Position numbers and translations under genes: made by a program. The notes under the pieces are model-generated. The model ran no database searches. It saw only the letters and a program-made list of their open reading frames with translations, and had not been told where the DNA came from. Source: a virus. From it: a stretch of 64,000 bases of DNA. This document shows, one piece after another, positions 20,631-27,934 of this stretch; the stretch's first letter is position 1, and the number at the start of each line of letters is the position of its first letter. Where the stretch lies: the IMG/VR virus record IMGVR_UViG_3300023179_000026, positions 1 to 64,000 of that record. The stretch is one strand, 5' to 3'.

Positions 20631-21125
20631 TTATTTTATTTTAGGTACGATTTCACGATCCCAATAGCTTTTCTTACCTATTCTAGAAGAAACAGCTTTG
20701 TCTACACCTACAATGGATTTCCATTTTTCGGATCGTGCTTTACTTTGTTCAACATCAAACCCACTATAATCATCACCAACCCATTCCCACTTATGATGCC
20801 ATATCCAAGGATCAGCTAATGGTTTAGTAATTTTAACGTTACCATCTCTAGTAACTTTAATAGATGTGCCTACTGTAGGTTCATCTGCTGTGTCAAAGTC
20901 AGGTGATGAAATAAATGCGATTGAACCATCTTTTAAATCATAACGTACCACAGTGTAATCAAAATCAGGTGGTAACTTAGAAACAGCTAACTTATACCAT
21001 GACAAAGGTATTTCACGTTTGAGTAATGGTGAATTAACATAGTCTTTGTGAACATAAATTTGTCCACCTATGACTTTACCAATTTTACGATTGGTTGATT
21101 CTGTAAGTATTTCTTTAATTAGCAT
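20631..21125 (-). CDS. hypothetical protein with head-targeting-like N-terminus, 164 aa
   Basis: Start at 21125 (MLIKEILTES), preferred to 21278, which would read through two tRNAs. MLIKEILTES has the leucine-x-Glu then Ser of the T4 prohead-protease/capsid-targeting motif. The rest is alpha-beta, Trp-rich (DPWIWHHKWEWVGDD), not otherwise recognised. Possibly packaged in the head. Confidence 0.5.
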   Translation of the reverse strand: MLIKEILTESTNRKIGKVIGGQIYVHKDYVNSPLLKREIPLSWYKLAVSKLPPDFDYTVVRYDLKDGSIAFISSPDFDTADEPTVGTSIKVTRDGNVKITKPLADPWIWHHKWEWVGDDYSGFDVEQSKARSEKWKSIVGVDKAVSSRIGKKSYWDREIVPKIK

Positions 21126-21147
21126 GTTGTATTTATTCAAACAAAAA

Positions 21148-21224
21148 TGGCGTCCCCAGACCGAATCGAACGGCCAACCTTTGATTTTGGAGATCACTGC
21201 TCTGCCTAATTGAGCTATGGAGAC
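21148..21224 (-). tRNA. tRNA-Trp (CCA)
   Basis: Anticodon loop CTCCAAA, acceptor GTCTCCA/TGGGGAC, G73, encoded CCA. Confidence 0.9.
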
Positions 21225-21233
21225 ATTTTCATA

Positions 21234-21309
21234 TGGAGTAAGCGACAGGAGTTGAACCTGCATAAAACGGGGTTGCAATCCGTTCCCTAGCCATTCGGGT
21301 CACGCTTAC
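21234..21309 (-). tRNA. tRNA-Cys (GCA)
   Basis: Anticodon loop TTGCAAC, acceptor GTAAGCG/CGCTTAC, T73, encoded CCA. One anticodon-stem mismatch. Confidence 0.85.
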
Positions 21310-21318
21310 ATATAAAAC

Positions 21319-21431
21319 AGGATGCGTTATCGTTGCTCTACCATTAAGCTACATACCTTTTACAAGATATGGTAGTATTCGAACCTACAACCAACGGCTC
21401 CCGAAGCATCATAATTTGCTGTTAGCATCCT
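21319..21431 (-). ncRNA. Y-RNA-like RNA with a circularly permuted tRNA-like domain
   Basis: 113 nt. Outer helix AGGATGC (425-431) / GCATCCT (319-325) with TAACAGCAA after the 5' strand, like 11595-11653. Inside, the tRNA parts run in permuted order: first the 3' anticodon-stem strand CGTTG and the T arm with GTTCGAAT, then acceptor strands CATATCT and AGGTATG joined by a 6-nt loop, then a D arm and the 5' anticodon-stem strand CAACG. All pairs fit, so it folds as a tRNA whose acceptor end is closed and whose anticodon end opens into the outer helix. Bacterial YrlA RNAs carry a tRNA-like module of this kind. Between tRNA-Arg and tRNA-Cys. Confidence 0.7.
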
Positions 21432-21436
21432 AAACT

Positions 21437-21514
21437 TGGCACCCCCTGTAGGATTCAAACCCACGACCTTACCGTTCGTAGCGGTATGCTCTAAGTTCAC
21501 TGAGCTAAGGGGAT
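21437..21514 (-). tRNA. tRNA-Arg (ACG)
   Basis: Acceptor ATCCCCT/AGGGGGT, anticodon loop CTACGAA on TACCG/CGGTA, encoded CCA. An A34 anticodon needs conversion to inosine by host TadA to read CGN. Confidence 0.9.
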
Positions 21515-21522
21515 ATATTTTT

Positions 21523-21685
21523 ACATTCTTAAAACAACTGTACTCAATTATCTTAAGAATGTAGTGGGGCCATCCCCCACTTGCTCATCTTACTCCTGTG
21601 TTATCGCCACAGTTTCATACCGAGACTCCGACCGTTCGTGGCATGTTTATCGTGCACCACTGAGACCTCGTTTCTCACACACGTA
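21523..21685 (-). ncRNA. structured RNA candidate, multi-hairpin
   Basis: No ORF over 25 codons. On the minus strand the segment has hairpins CTGTG-GCGATAA-CACAG, AGTGGGG/CCCCACT and a final 10-bp ACATTCTTAA/TTAAGAATGT followed by A/T. It lies after the terminator at 21688 and before tRNA-Arg. Two CGATAA loops recur. Could be a small RNA or a long tRNA leader; not identified. Confidence 0.4.
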
Positions 21686-21687
21686 AA

Positions 21688-21719
21688 ACAAAAAACCCTA
21701 GGGGTTTATTCCTAGGGTT
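21688..21719 (-). terminator. intrinsic terminator
   Basis: AACCCTAGG/CCTAGGGTT, 9 bp with an 8-nt loop, then six T on the minus strand. Ends a transcript of about 180 nt begun near 21864. Confidence 0.8.
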
Positions 21720-21746
21720 CAGTGTAATCTAATGTACTATCTATGA

Positions 21747-21863
21747 TTAGCCTGAACCCCTGCCCCCAATATCCTCAAAATTATATGAGCGAGCATGGGG
21801 GATCGCACACCAACTTGGTTGTGTACCCTTCGCTAAACTCATTGTATTTCTGAGACTTTTCAT
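21747..21863 (-). CDS. possible small ORF, 38 aa
   Basis: MKSLRNTMSLAKGTQPSW... to TAA; one of two readings of the 21688-21866 transcript. The ribosome binding site (AAGG) is 13 nt upstream and sits in the -10 region, so translation is doubtful. Confidence 0.3.
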   Translation of the reverse strand: MKSLRNTMSLAKGTQPSWCAIPHARSYNFEDIGGRGSG

Positions 21864-21870
21864 GTTTGTA

Positions 21871-21899
21871 ACTTTACCTTATAAAATTTGTTTTGTCAA
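21871..21899 (-). promoter_or_regulatory. sigma70-like promoter of the small RNA
   Basis: Minus strand TTGACA, 17 nt, TAAAGT. Good -35, weak -10. A T4-late TATAAATA is farther upstream at 21925. Confidence 0.5.
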
Positions 21900-21924
21900 C
21901 TACTTTTGTATCTTAATGTAAGGT

Positions 21925-21932
21925 TATTTATA
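21925..21932 (-). promoter_or_regulatory. T4-like late promoter motif
   Basis: TATAAATA on the minus strand, about 60 nt upstream of the 21688-21866 RNA. Confidence 0.4.
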
Positions 21933-21978
21933 CATTGTTGCAAAAACCCTACAAAAAAGCCATATTTTTTGCATATTT

Positions 21979-22057
<79 letters not shown>

Positions 22058-22069
22058 AACATGTTTCGT

Positions 22070-22098
22070 AATATAGCAGACAATTATTTAGGTGTCAA
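22070..22098 (-). promoter_or_regulatory. sigma70-type promoter of the tRNA array
   Basis: Minus strand TTGACA, 17 nt, TATATT, placed right after the stop of 22099-22953. Would start transcription of tRNA-Met/Ile2 and the array beyond. Confidence 0.7.
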
Positions 22099-22953
22099 CT
22101 ACTTTAAACCCATTTCTTTCCTAATTTGGGTTGCACTGATACTAGTGATTGTTTCATCAAATGTTTCTTCACCACTTGTATAGCCTACACCACGACCCCA
22201 ACCAATATGTACAATGTTTGGTACTAACATAATTTCATATTGCCCTTGATACAATGGATCCAAATCACGCTTAATATAACCTTTAACTTGTTCTACATTG
22301 AAAGGATTACTTCCTTGCCATCCTTGCACATCACGTATTTGTATAATGACTTGTCCTGTGCGTTTAAGTAATCGTTCAAAAAGAGCACGATGACCTGCAT
22401 GCCACGGTTGCCAACGTCCTAGCATCTGCACCGTTTCTTTACGCCAATCGAAAGTTGGTCTACGTTGTTCTCTAATAATTCGTTCACCAACATATGCTAC
22501 CCAAAATTCAGCATTTTTTTCTGTAATACGAAAATCATATATTTCAGGTGGGACAAATGCTTTGTTAGTATCTTCATAACGACTATTGTCAATAGTATCC
22601 ATCCATATTGTCCAATCTGCTTTAAAATTATTGCGCATTTCAACTAGAGGAGCGACAAAATCACATATGACATAATCACTACCACTGTTTATAGCAAAAT
22701 CTGCCATACGTATAGATTGGCGTATACGACCTTCTGTGCTAAAGTCCCAATCATTGTATCGTTTTCTAACATCATCAGCATTAAACCATTTAACGGATGG
22801 TTTCCATTCTTTAGGAACAATTTCGTATCTGCTTAAAATGCTAATTGGCATTTCAGTTATTGAACGTGGCTGTTGTAGATAGTTTTTTAATCGTTCTGCA
22901 AAATATGTTTTACCTGCTCCTGGCAAGCCCATGATAAGAATTTTAGTAGTCAT
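22099..22953 (-). CDS. bifunctional APS-kinase-like / nucleotidyltransferase protein
   Basis: 284 aa. N-terminal P-loop kinase: GLPGAGKT (9-16) and FNADDVRKRYNDWDFSTEGR, which mirrors the APS kinase motif 'GDNvR..ln.dlgFs..dR'. C-terminal HxGH nucleotidyltransferase: GRWQPWHAGHRALFERL (about 178-194) and SATQIRKEMG near the end (ISxxxIR motif). The order kinase then adenylyltransferase recalls PAPS synthetase, but the second domain looks more like NadM/phosphopantetheine-type cytidylyltransferase folds. Possible roles: cofactor synthesis or activation of a small acid. Confidence 0.75.
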   Translation of the reverse strand: MTTKILIMGLPGAGKTYFAERLKNYLQQPRSITEMPISILSRYEIVPKEWKPSVKWFNADDVRKRYNDWDFSTEGRIRQSIRMADFAINSGSDYVICDFVAPLVEMRNNFKADWTIWMDTIDNSRYEDTNKAFVPPEIYDFRITEKNAEFWVAYVGERIIREQRRPTFDWRKETVQMLGRWQPWHAGHRALFERLLKRTGQVIIQIRDVQGWQGSNPFNVEQVKGYIKRDLDPLYQGQYEIMLVPNIVHIGWGRGVGYTSGEETFDETITSISATQIRKEMGLK

Positions 22954-22991
22954 AAAATTATTTAACTCGATTACATACTGTAAATATTTTT

Positions 22992-23555
22992 ATGAATTAT
23001 GATGCCTTTAGCCACGGACAAATAGAAAGTAAAATATGGTTGTGTGAAAAGTTAGAACCATATATTAAATTTAATTCAACAGTATGGGTATTAGGTAGTT
23101 GGTATAATACCGTAGCTTTGTTAATGCATACTAGAAAACCCTTTTACTATGAAATGATCATAGGGTATGACAATGACCCAAACTGCCAACCCATAGCTGA
23201 CAAAATTTGTGCAGCATGGACTATTCATGCTCCTATTAAAGTAAAAAATTTTGTTGCTGACGTAAACAATTTATCATGGGAAAACCCACCTGATGTTGTT
23301 ATTAATTGCAGTTTTGAGCATTTTGATGATCAAAAATGGTTTGATGATATTCCACAAGGTGTTTTAGTTTGTTTACAAAGTACGAATATAACTGATGTTA
23401 ATTATCCATGGCTAGTAAAATACCCTAGCAATTCATTAACAGATTTTAACTCTAAATTTAAACTACAAGAAAAATTATTTTTAGGGGTTCATCACATCAA
23501 GATGGGATTTAGTTCTAGCGGGTATGATAGATTTATGATGATTGGTTATAAGTAA
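22992..23555 (+). CDS. SAM-dependent methyltransferase-like protein
   Basis: 187 aa. Rossmann-type blocks are present: VWVLGSWYNT (motif I), IIGYDNDP (acidic loop after strand 2), PPDVVINCSFEHF (motif IV position), and PQGVLVCLQST. The glycine loop is unusual (LGSWYNT for GxGxG), so SAM binding is inferred. Similar class I folds recur in marine T4-like phages. Convergent with, and overlapping by 75 nt, the GNAT gene. Confidence 0.6.
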   Translation: MNYDAFSHGQIESKIWLCEKLEPYIKFNSTVWVLGSWYNTVALLMHTRKPFYYEMIIGYDNDPNCQPIADKICAAWTIHAPIKVKNFVADVNNLSWENPPDVVINCSFEHFDDQKWFDDIPQGVLVCLQSTNITDVNYPWLVKYPSNSLTDFNSKFKLQEKLFLGVHHIKMGFSSSGYDRFMMIGYK

Positions 23556-23987
23556 AGAACAATACGCATTATGGTCACTTGTTTCGCTTTTCTCCCAAGG
23601 TGAAGTAATTATAAAACCAACTGCTTCATAAGTTTTGACACTTGTTTTGCGTGGGTAGCTCCATACCATAGTGGCATTTTCTATAATAGCTTGATTTATT
23701 GTTGCAGTAAGTAAAATTTGCCCAAAGGATTGATTACGGTAATTTGGATGCACCCACAAACCACGTGAACGATACATATTTTCTGCACACATATGCCCAC
23801 TATTAACAGCTATAATATTTTTGTTAATCTTATAGCCAAAAAATGTTGGAGTAGTTTGTTTATTATCGTCAATATAACCACCTAAGTAAACCATAGCACT
23901 ATTAGGTTCAATTGGTGATTGTCTTGTAGGCCATAATTCAGTAGACCAAATTTGACAAATTTCTTCCCATGAAATTTTAGTTATCAT
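23481..23987 (-). CDS. GNAT-type N-acetyltransferase
   Basis: 168 aa. RGLWVHPNYRNQSFGQILLTATINQA (acetyl-CoA site: V.P..R..g.G..Ll) and TSVKTYEAVGF (the 'fYek.GF' end of GNAT) are clear. A TATAAATA lies 7 nt upstream of the ATG. Acceptor substrate unknown; ends inside the methyltransferase gene. Confidence 0.8.
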   Translation of the reverse strand: MITKISWEEICQIWSTELWPTRQSPIEPNSAMVYLGGYIDDNKQTTPTFFGYKINKNIIAVNSGHMCAENMYRSRGLWVHPNYRNQSFGQILLTATINQAIIENATMVWSYPRKTSVKTYEAVGFIITSPWEKSETSDHNAYCSLLITNHHKSIIPARTKSHLDVMNP

Positions 23988-23994
23988 GATACAT

Positions 23995-24002
23995 TATTTA
24001 TA
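23995..24002 (-). promoter_or_regulatory. T4-like late promoter motif
   Basis: TATAAATA on the minus strand, 7 nt before the ATG of the GNAT gene. Confidence 0.55.
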
Positions 24003-24064
24003 AGCTGTATTCGAATAAATACTATTATTAACTAAAATGCTATAGGCACAACAAGGAATACAGT

Positions 24065-25309
24065 ATGAACTTTAATCAAGATACAAACTATTATCTTAGA
24101 ACGGACATTGATCGTTATTTTGAATCAAAAGGTATTCATGTTGTTTACAATTCATTGGGTGCAAATGAATATTTAATGCGTTCTTTTATCAAAGATTATA
24201 GACCAATCGTAAATAGAGCAAAAGACACAATGTCTAATCATGTAAAGTATGATATTTACCAAACTATGTATCCTGTAGAAAAAAGGAAAAAACTTACAGG
24301 ATTTGAAAAAGTTAAACAATTAGATGCTGAAAAAAGGTTTAATTTAACTCAACTTATCAAAACAAACATGTTCTCTCCAAGTAAAATACAAAATTTCCGT
24401 GAAGATAAAGAAGTAAAAAACCTAAGTTACAAACAAAACTTATATAATACCGTTAAAAAATATGATGCACCATTTGTATACTTAAGTGGTGGCGCAGATA
24501 GCGAAATGCTTGCTTATTCATTATTGGATGCAGGTGTCAAGTTCAAACCTGTCATTTTTCAATTAATCTATAATAACGAGTGTATTAACTTTGAAGAAAT
24601 CAAATATGCTTTTAAGTTTTGTCATAAAGAAAAACTTATACCTATTGTTAAAGATTTAAACATAAATGAATATTGGAACTCAGTGGGTTTTGTCGAATTA
24701 GCAATGAATATACAACGCACAAGCCCACAAATTGTAACACATGCGCACATGGTCGAACTAATGGATTATGAATATCCAAATCGTACTCATTTATTTGGTG
24801 GAGAAGTAAGGTATCAAACCAACCATATTTTACCGAATGATGATGAAAAACACTATTTGATTTATTTGGATAAAATGCCTTGGTTACAAAGTGGAGCCAC
24901 ATTATCATTGTTATGGGAATCAGTAAATCCCGCACCTGCAGGTACAGTAGTTTGTCAAATATTATGGAATAAGTATTCAACCTATGCACAAGCAAATAAA
25001 CCTGACCCAGGCAACACATCAGGAACCTTTCCATGGGCGGTTGCTCCAATAAGTAGTCCTGATTGGTATTACCAATTTGCTGCTGCTAATCCTATAGATG
25101 TACAAGGAGCGGGTAGTGGAACCTTCCCAGGCACCACAGGATACATTACGGTAAGTAGTAGTTTTGATGTAATCCAAACAGTATATTGTCAAGGTGGTAT
25201 TTCAGGTGCAATTTCACAATATGAATATACTATGAATGTTTTTGGTAATCTTAGTTCATTTACTATTGGTTCAGTAACCTTTCAATTACGTGCTAGAAAT
25301 ACTTTTTAA
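24065..25309 (+). CDS. PP-loop ATPase domain fused to a beta-rich adhesin-like domain, copy 1
   Basis: 414 aa. Residues about 1-270: a novel N-terminal region, then a PP-loop ATP-pyrophosphatase fold with VYLSGGADSEMLAY (SGGxDS at 141-146), as in asparagine synthetase or QueC-type enzymes that adenylate a substrate. Residues about 270-414: Gly/Ser/Thr/Trp-rich, strand-like, ending LRARNTF, the style of a phage receptor-binding or decoration domain. First gene of a plus-strand cassette with 25311-27576. The reaction is unknown. The second copy is strongly similar in the first 270 residues and different afterwards. Confidence 0.65.
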   Translation: MNFNQDTNYYLRTDIDRYFESKGIHVVYNSLGANEYLMRSFIKDYRPIVNRAKDTMSNHVKYDIYQTMYPVEKRKKLTGFEKVKQLDAEKRFNLTQLIKTNMFSPSKIQNFREDKEVKNLSYKQNLYNTVKKYDAPFVYLSGGADSEMLAYSLLDAGVKFKPVIFQLIYNNECINFEEIKYAFKFCHKEKLIPIVKDLNINEYWNSVGFVELAMNIQRTSPQIVTHAHMVELMDYEYPNRTHLFGGEVRYQTNHILPNDDEKHYLIYLDKMPWLQSGATLSLLWESVNPAPAGTVVCQILWNKYSTYAQANKPDPGNTSGTFPWAVAPISSPDWYYQFAAANPIDVQGAGSGTFPGTTGYITVSSSFDVIQTVYCQGGISGAISQYEYTMNVFGNLSSFTIGSVTFQLRARNTF

Positions 25310-25310
25310 T

Positions 25311-26543
25311 ATGCTTTTTAAACACGAACCCAATTATTACCTTAAGACTGATATAGATCGTTACTTTGAAAGTAAGGGTGTACATGTTATATATAATGGT
25401 TTAATGGCTAATGAATTATTGATGAGAGTTTATGTAAATGATTTTCATCATATGGTTGAACGTGCAGACCAATATTGGTCACACTTTGACAAAAACACTA
25501 TATATCAAACAATGTATTCTGTTAAAAATAGAAAAAAATTAACAGGTTTTGAAAAAGTATCAAAGCTAGATGCCGCAAAAAGGTTTGAGTTAAGACAAAT
25601 TGTAAAAAGAGGAATATTTACGCCTTGTAAAATACAAAATCATAAAGAAAATGTTTGGGTAAAAAACTGCAGCTATAAAGACACACTTAAAAATTCAGTA
25701 AAATCATTAGACAATCCATTCTTGTATTTGAGCGGTGGTTCAGATAGTGAACTTTTAGCCTATGCATTTCTTGATGCAGGAGTAAAATTTACACCTGTTA
25801 TCTTTAAATTAATTTATAACAACGAATGTATCAACCATGATGAAATAAAATATGCTTTTGATTTTTGTTCACAACAAAAACTTATACCTGTTACAAGAAT
25901 AATTAACATCAATGAATTATGGAACTCAAATCATTTTACTCAATTAGCCGTTGATTGTAATTTGTTTAGTCCGCAATTATTAACTCATGCTCATATGGTT
26001 GAGATAATAAACTATGAATTTCCATACCGTTCTCACATATTTGGTGGTGAAGTGAAATATTCAACAAGACATGTTTACTATGATGACGATGAATATCAAA
26101 ATATCATACATTTAGATAAAGCAGGATTTTTATTAGCTAATCAAGATTTTGGATTGTTGTGGGCATCCTATGGTGGTCCAGGCGGTGGCTCTAATTTTTG
26201 TGTTAACTATTGGAACACATATACAACTTATGCAAACTCAAGATATCAAGGAGCATCAGGTGCTTTTTCTTGGACAGATGGCGGTCCAATGTCAGGAACA
26301 TGGTTTGTTGGGGTAAGCAGTGTATCAGCAGTTATTCAAACTAATTCACTATGTATATATGGGGCATCGGGTTATACAGCAGTGGGTGGTGGTTATTCTT
26401 TTATATGCAGTGCAGTGATTATTGACGGGAACGCCCCAGGCCTTACCTCCCAATGGAATTTTGGCATAAACGTTTATGGCAGTAACAGTCCAGGCATCGT
26501 TGGTGGACTTTCTGCACAATTTGCAGCAGGAAATACTTTTTAA
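25311..26543 (+). CDS. PP-loop ATPase domain fused to a beta-rich adhesin-like domain, copy 2
   Basis: 410 aa from the ATG at 25311, one base after the stop of copy 1 (a GTG at 25290 would add 7 residues). The N-terminal 270 residues parallel copy 1 (TDIDRYFESKG, IYQTMY, YLSGGSDSELLAYAFLDAGVKF). The C-terminal part is different, Gly-rich (GGPGGGSNF) with Trp/Tyr strands and ends AAGNTF. The sharp contrast of a conserved enzyme half and a divergent C-terminal half suggests modular exchange. Confidence 0.65.
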   Translation: MLFKHEPNYYLKTDIDRYFESKGVHVIYNGLMANELLMRVYVNDFHHMVERADQYWSHFDKNTIYQTMYSVKNRKKLTGFEKVSKLDAAKRFELRQIVKRGIFTPCKIQNHKENVWVKNCSYKDTLKNSVKSLDNPFLYLSGGSDSELLAYAFLDAGVKFTPVIFKLIYNNECINHDEIKYAFDFCSQQKLIPVTRIININELWNSNHFTQLAVDCNLFSPQLLTHAHMVEIINYEFPYRSHIFGGEVKYSTRHVYYDDDEYQNIIHLDKAGFLLANQDFGLLWASYGGPGGGSNFCVNYWNTYTTYANSRYQGASGAFSWTDGGPMSGTWFVGVSSVSAVIQTNSLCIYGASGYTAVGGGYSFICSAVIIDGNAPGLTSQWNFGINVYGSNSPGIVGGLSAQFAAGNTF

Positions 26544-26546
26544 AAT

Positions 26547-27014
26547 ATGGAAACAAGTAACTTTTCACATCAATTTATTACAGGTTTTGAAGAAACCGAT
26601 CTTTTACTTTCAACAAAAGAGCTTGAGTTGTATCTAAAACTTTTAAATGATGTAAAAACTAGAGCAGAAAATACTTTTAATAACAGAACTAACCATCAAT
26701 ATACTACCCCACCTTTACCTACATTAGAAGCTTTGCAAACACTAGCAGCTACTACCGTTAAAGAGTATTACAAAAAAGGTAACCTTTTAAATTATAATAA
26801 ACTTGTTGATGATATTGTTGCTGAAGCTAACAGAAAAATAGATAACCAAGAATATTGCATGGTAGGCACAGAAGAATGGACATATAGAGAAAATTATTTT
26901 AAAGCATGGGAAGATTTTAATAATTCGTGGCCTGATGCAACAGAAATTGAAATTAGAGAACAAGAAAAATCACTTTACCAACACTTACTTGACAACGATG
27001 ATTTATCTAATTGA
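26547..27014 (+). CDS. hypothetical helical protein, 155 aa
   Basis: Follows copy 2 by 3 nt and overlaps the protease gene by 17 nt, so it is part of the cassette. Mainly long helices, Asn/Glu/Lys-rich, no Cys except one near 120. No family recognised; a chaperone or carrier for its neighbours is conceivable. Confidence 0.6.
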   Translation: METSNFSHQFITGFEETDLLLSTKELELYLKLLNDVKTRAENTFNNRTNHQYTTPPLPTLEALQTLAATTVKEYYKKGNLLNYNKLVDDIVAEANRKIDNQEYCMVGTEEWTYRENYFKAWEDFNNSWPDATEIEIREQEKSLYQHLLDNDDLSN

Positions 27015-27576
27015 TACTAATAACATATTCAATACGCATAGTAGTACGCTAGCTAAAATCATAAAACATCATACTGCTGAAAACATTGAAAATATAAGCA
27101 TTCCTGACGCAGCAAGCATTAATGAACTAATAAATATCATAGAACCATTATTAAGCAAAGTCACACCAAGTGATGTTGTATTAGCAGCATGGGCAGTTCC
27201 TGCTCATCCTAAATTAGATGAATTGTTTTCTACTCTAGGGCAATTATGTTATGTTGTTGTAGCAGCAGGTAATACAGGTGAACCTGTGGAAAAATATTCT
27301 CCATCTAGGGCAGATAATGTAACTTGTATTGGCTGTTTGAATAAGCTTGGGGTAAAAGCAAGCTTAAGTAATTTTAGTGAAATGCTTGAGCTAACATGGG
27401 TTTGTGGTACTAACTACTATGTTGATGGTGCACCACATAATGGCACTAGTGTAAGCGCAGCAATTTATACAGGCATGTTAGCTGAAGCAATTAGAAAAAA
27501 TGATATATCGCATCTATTTAATAGTATAGCAAAATACCATACTAAAGTATATAATGAAATTAATCATAAGGTTTAA
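26998..27576 (+). CDS. minimal subtilisin-like (S8) serine protease
   Basis: 192 aa from ATG 26998. Triad in subtilisin order: LIDTN (D6), THSSTLAKII (H14, in the place of HGTxVA), oxyanion VVAAGNTG (N92), and NGTSVSAA (S151) after a YSPSRADNVTCIG and LSNFS core. Only 8 residues separate D and H, much less than usual, and the fold is about half normal size. No signal peptide or prodomain. It may cut one of the cassette proteins. Activity remains to be shown. Confidence 0.65.
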   Translation: MIYLIDTNNIFNTHSSTLAKIIKHHTAENIENISIPDAASINELINIIEPLLSKVTPSDVVLAAWAVPAHPKLDELFSTLGQLCYVVVAAGNTGEPVEKYSPSRADNVTCIGCLNKLGVKASLSNFSEMLELTWVCGTNYYVDGAPHNGTSVSAAIYTGMLAEAIRKNDISHLFNSIAKYHTKVYNEINHKV

Positions 27577-27934
27577 TTATCCAACCTAATTTAATAAAAT
27601 CTTCACGTACTTCTTCGGTAACTAAACCTTCTTCAACATAATTACGTAGTGGCAAGTCTTCTTCTAAATCATAGCTTAAGCCACTACAATAATAATCAAT
27701 ATAATCTTCGTTTCGATTGCGTAGTTTTGCGATAATTTCTCCTGATACTCTCCAACTTGCTGTCCAACAATCTTCAGTAAGGATTGCCAAACTATCATCT
27801 GACTTAAAAAAACGATTATTACAAATAGCTGCATAAACATTTTGCGCATATGCTTTATCTTGTAGTTTTTCTAAAAACCACGCAGCATTGGCTATATCTT
27901 TAGGCACACTGTAATTATCAGGATCAATTTTCAT
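27560..27934 (-). CDS. hypothetical protein, 124 aa
   Basis: Alpha-helical, acidic, with Trp and Cys-containing central part (EDCWTASWRVSGE). It converges on the protease gene with a 17-nt overlap and abuts the membrane protein upstream. No family recognised. Confidence 0.6.
   Translation of the reverse strand: MKIDPDNYSVPKDIANAAWFLEKLQDKAYAQNVYAAICNNRFFKSDDSLAILTEDCWTASWRVSGEIIAKLRNRNEDYIDYYCSGLSYDLEEDLPLRNYVEEGLVTEEVREDFIKLGWIIKPYD

Larger units (their letters stand above)
21688..21866 (-). ncRNA. candidate small RNA with own promoter and terminator
   Basis: Bounded by a promoter (21871-21899) and a terminator (21688-21719). Internal pairings: a CACAAC/GTTGGTG-type hairpin, and AGGGGTTCAG/CTGAACCCT enclosing CTAAT/ATTAG. 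It contains a possible short ORF (21747-21863), so it may be a peptide mRNA instead. Not identified. Confidence 0.45.

Noticed and set aside
24648-25049. Minus-strand ORF of 133 aa
   Set aside because: Antisense to the PP-loop gene, no ribosome binding site or family signal.
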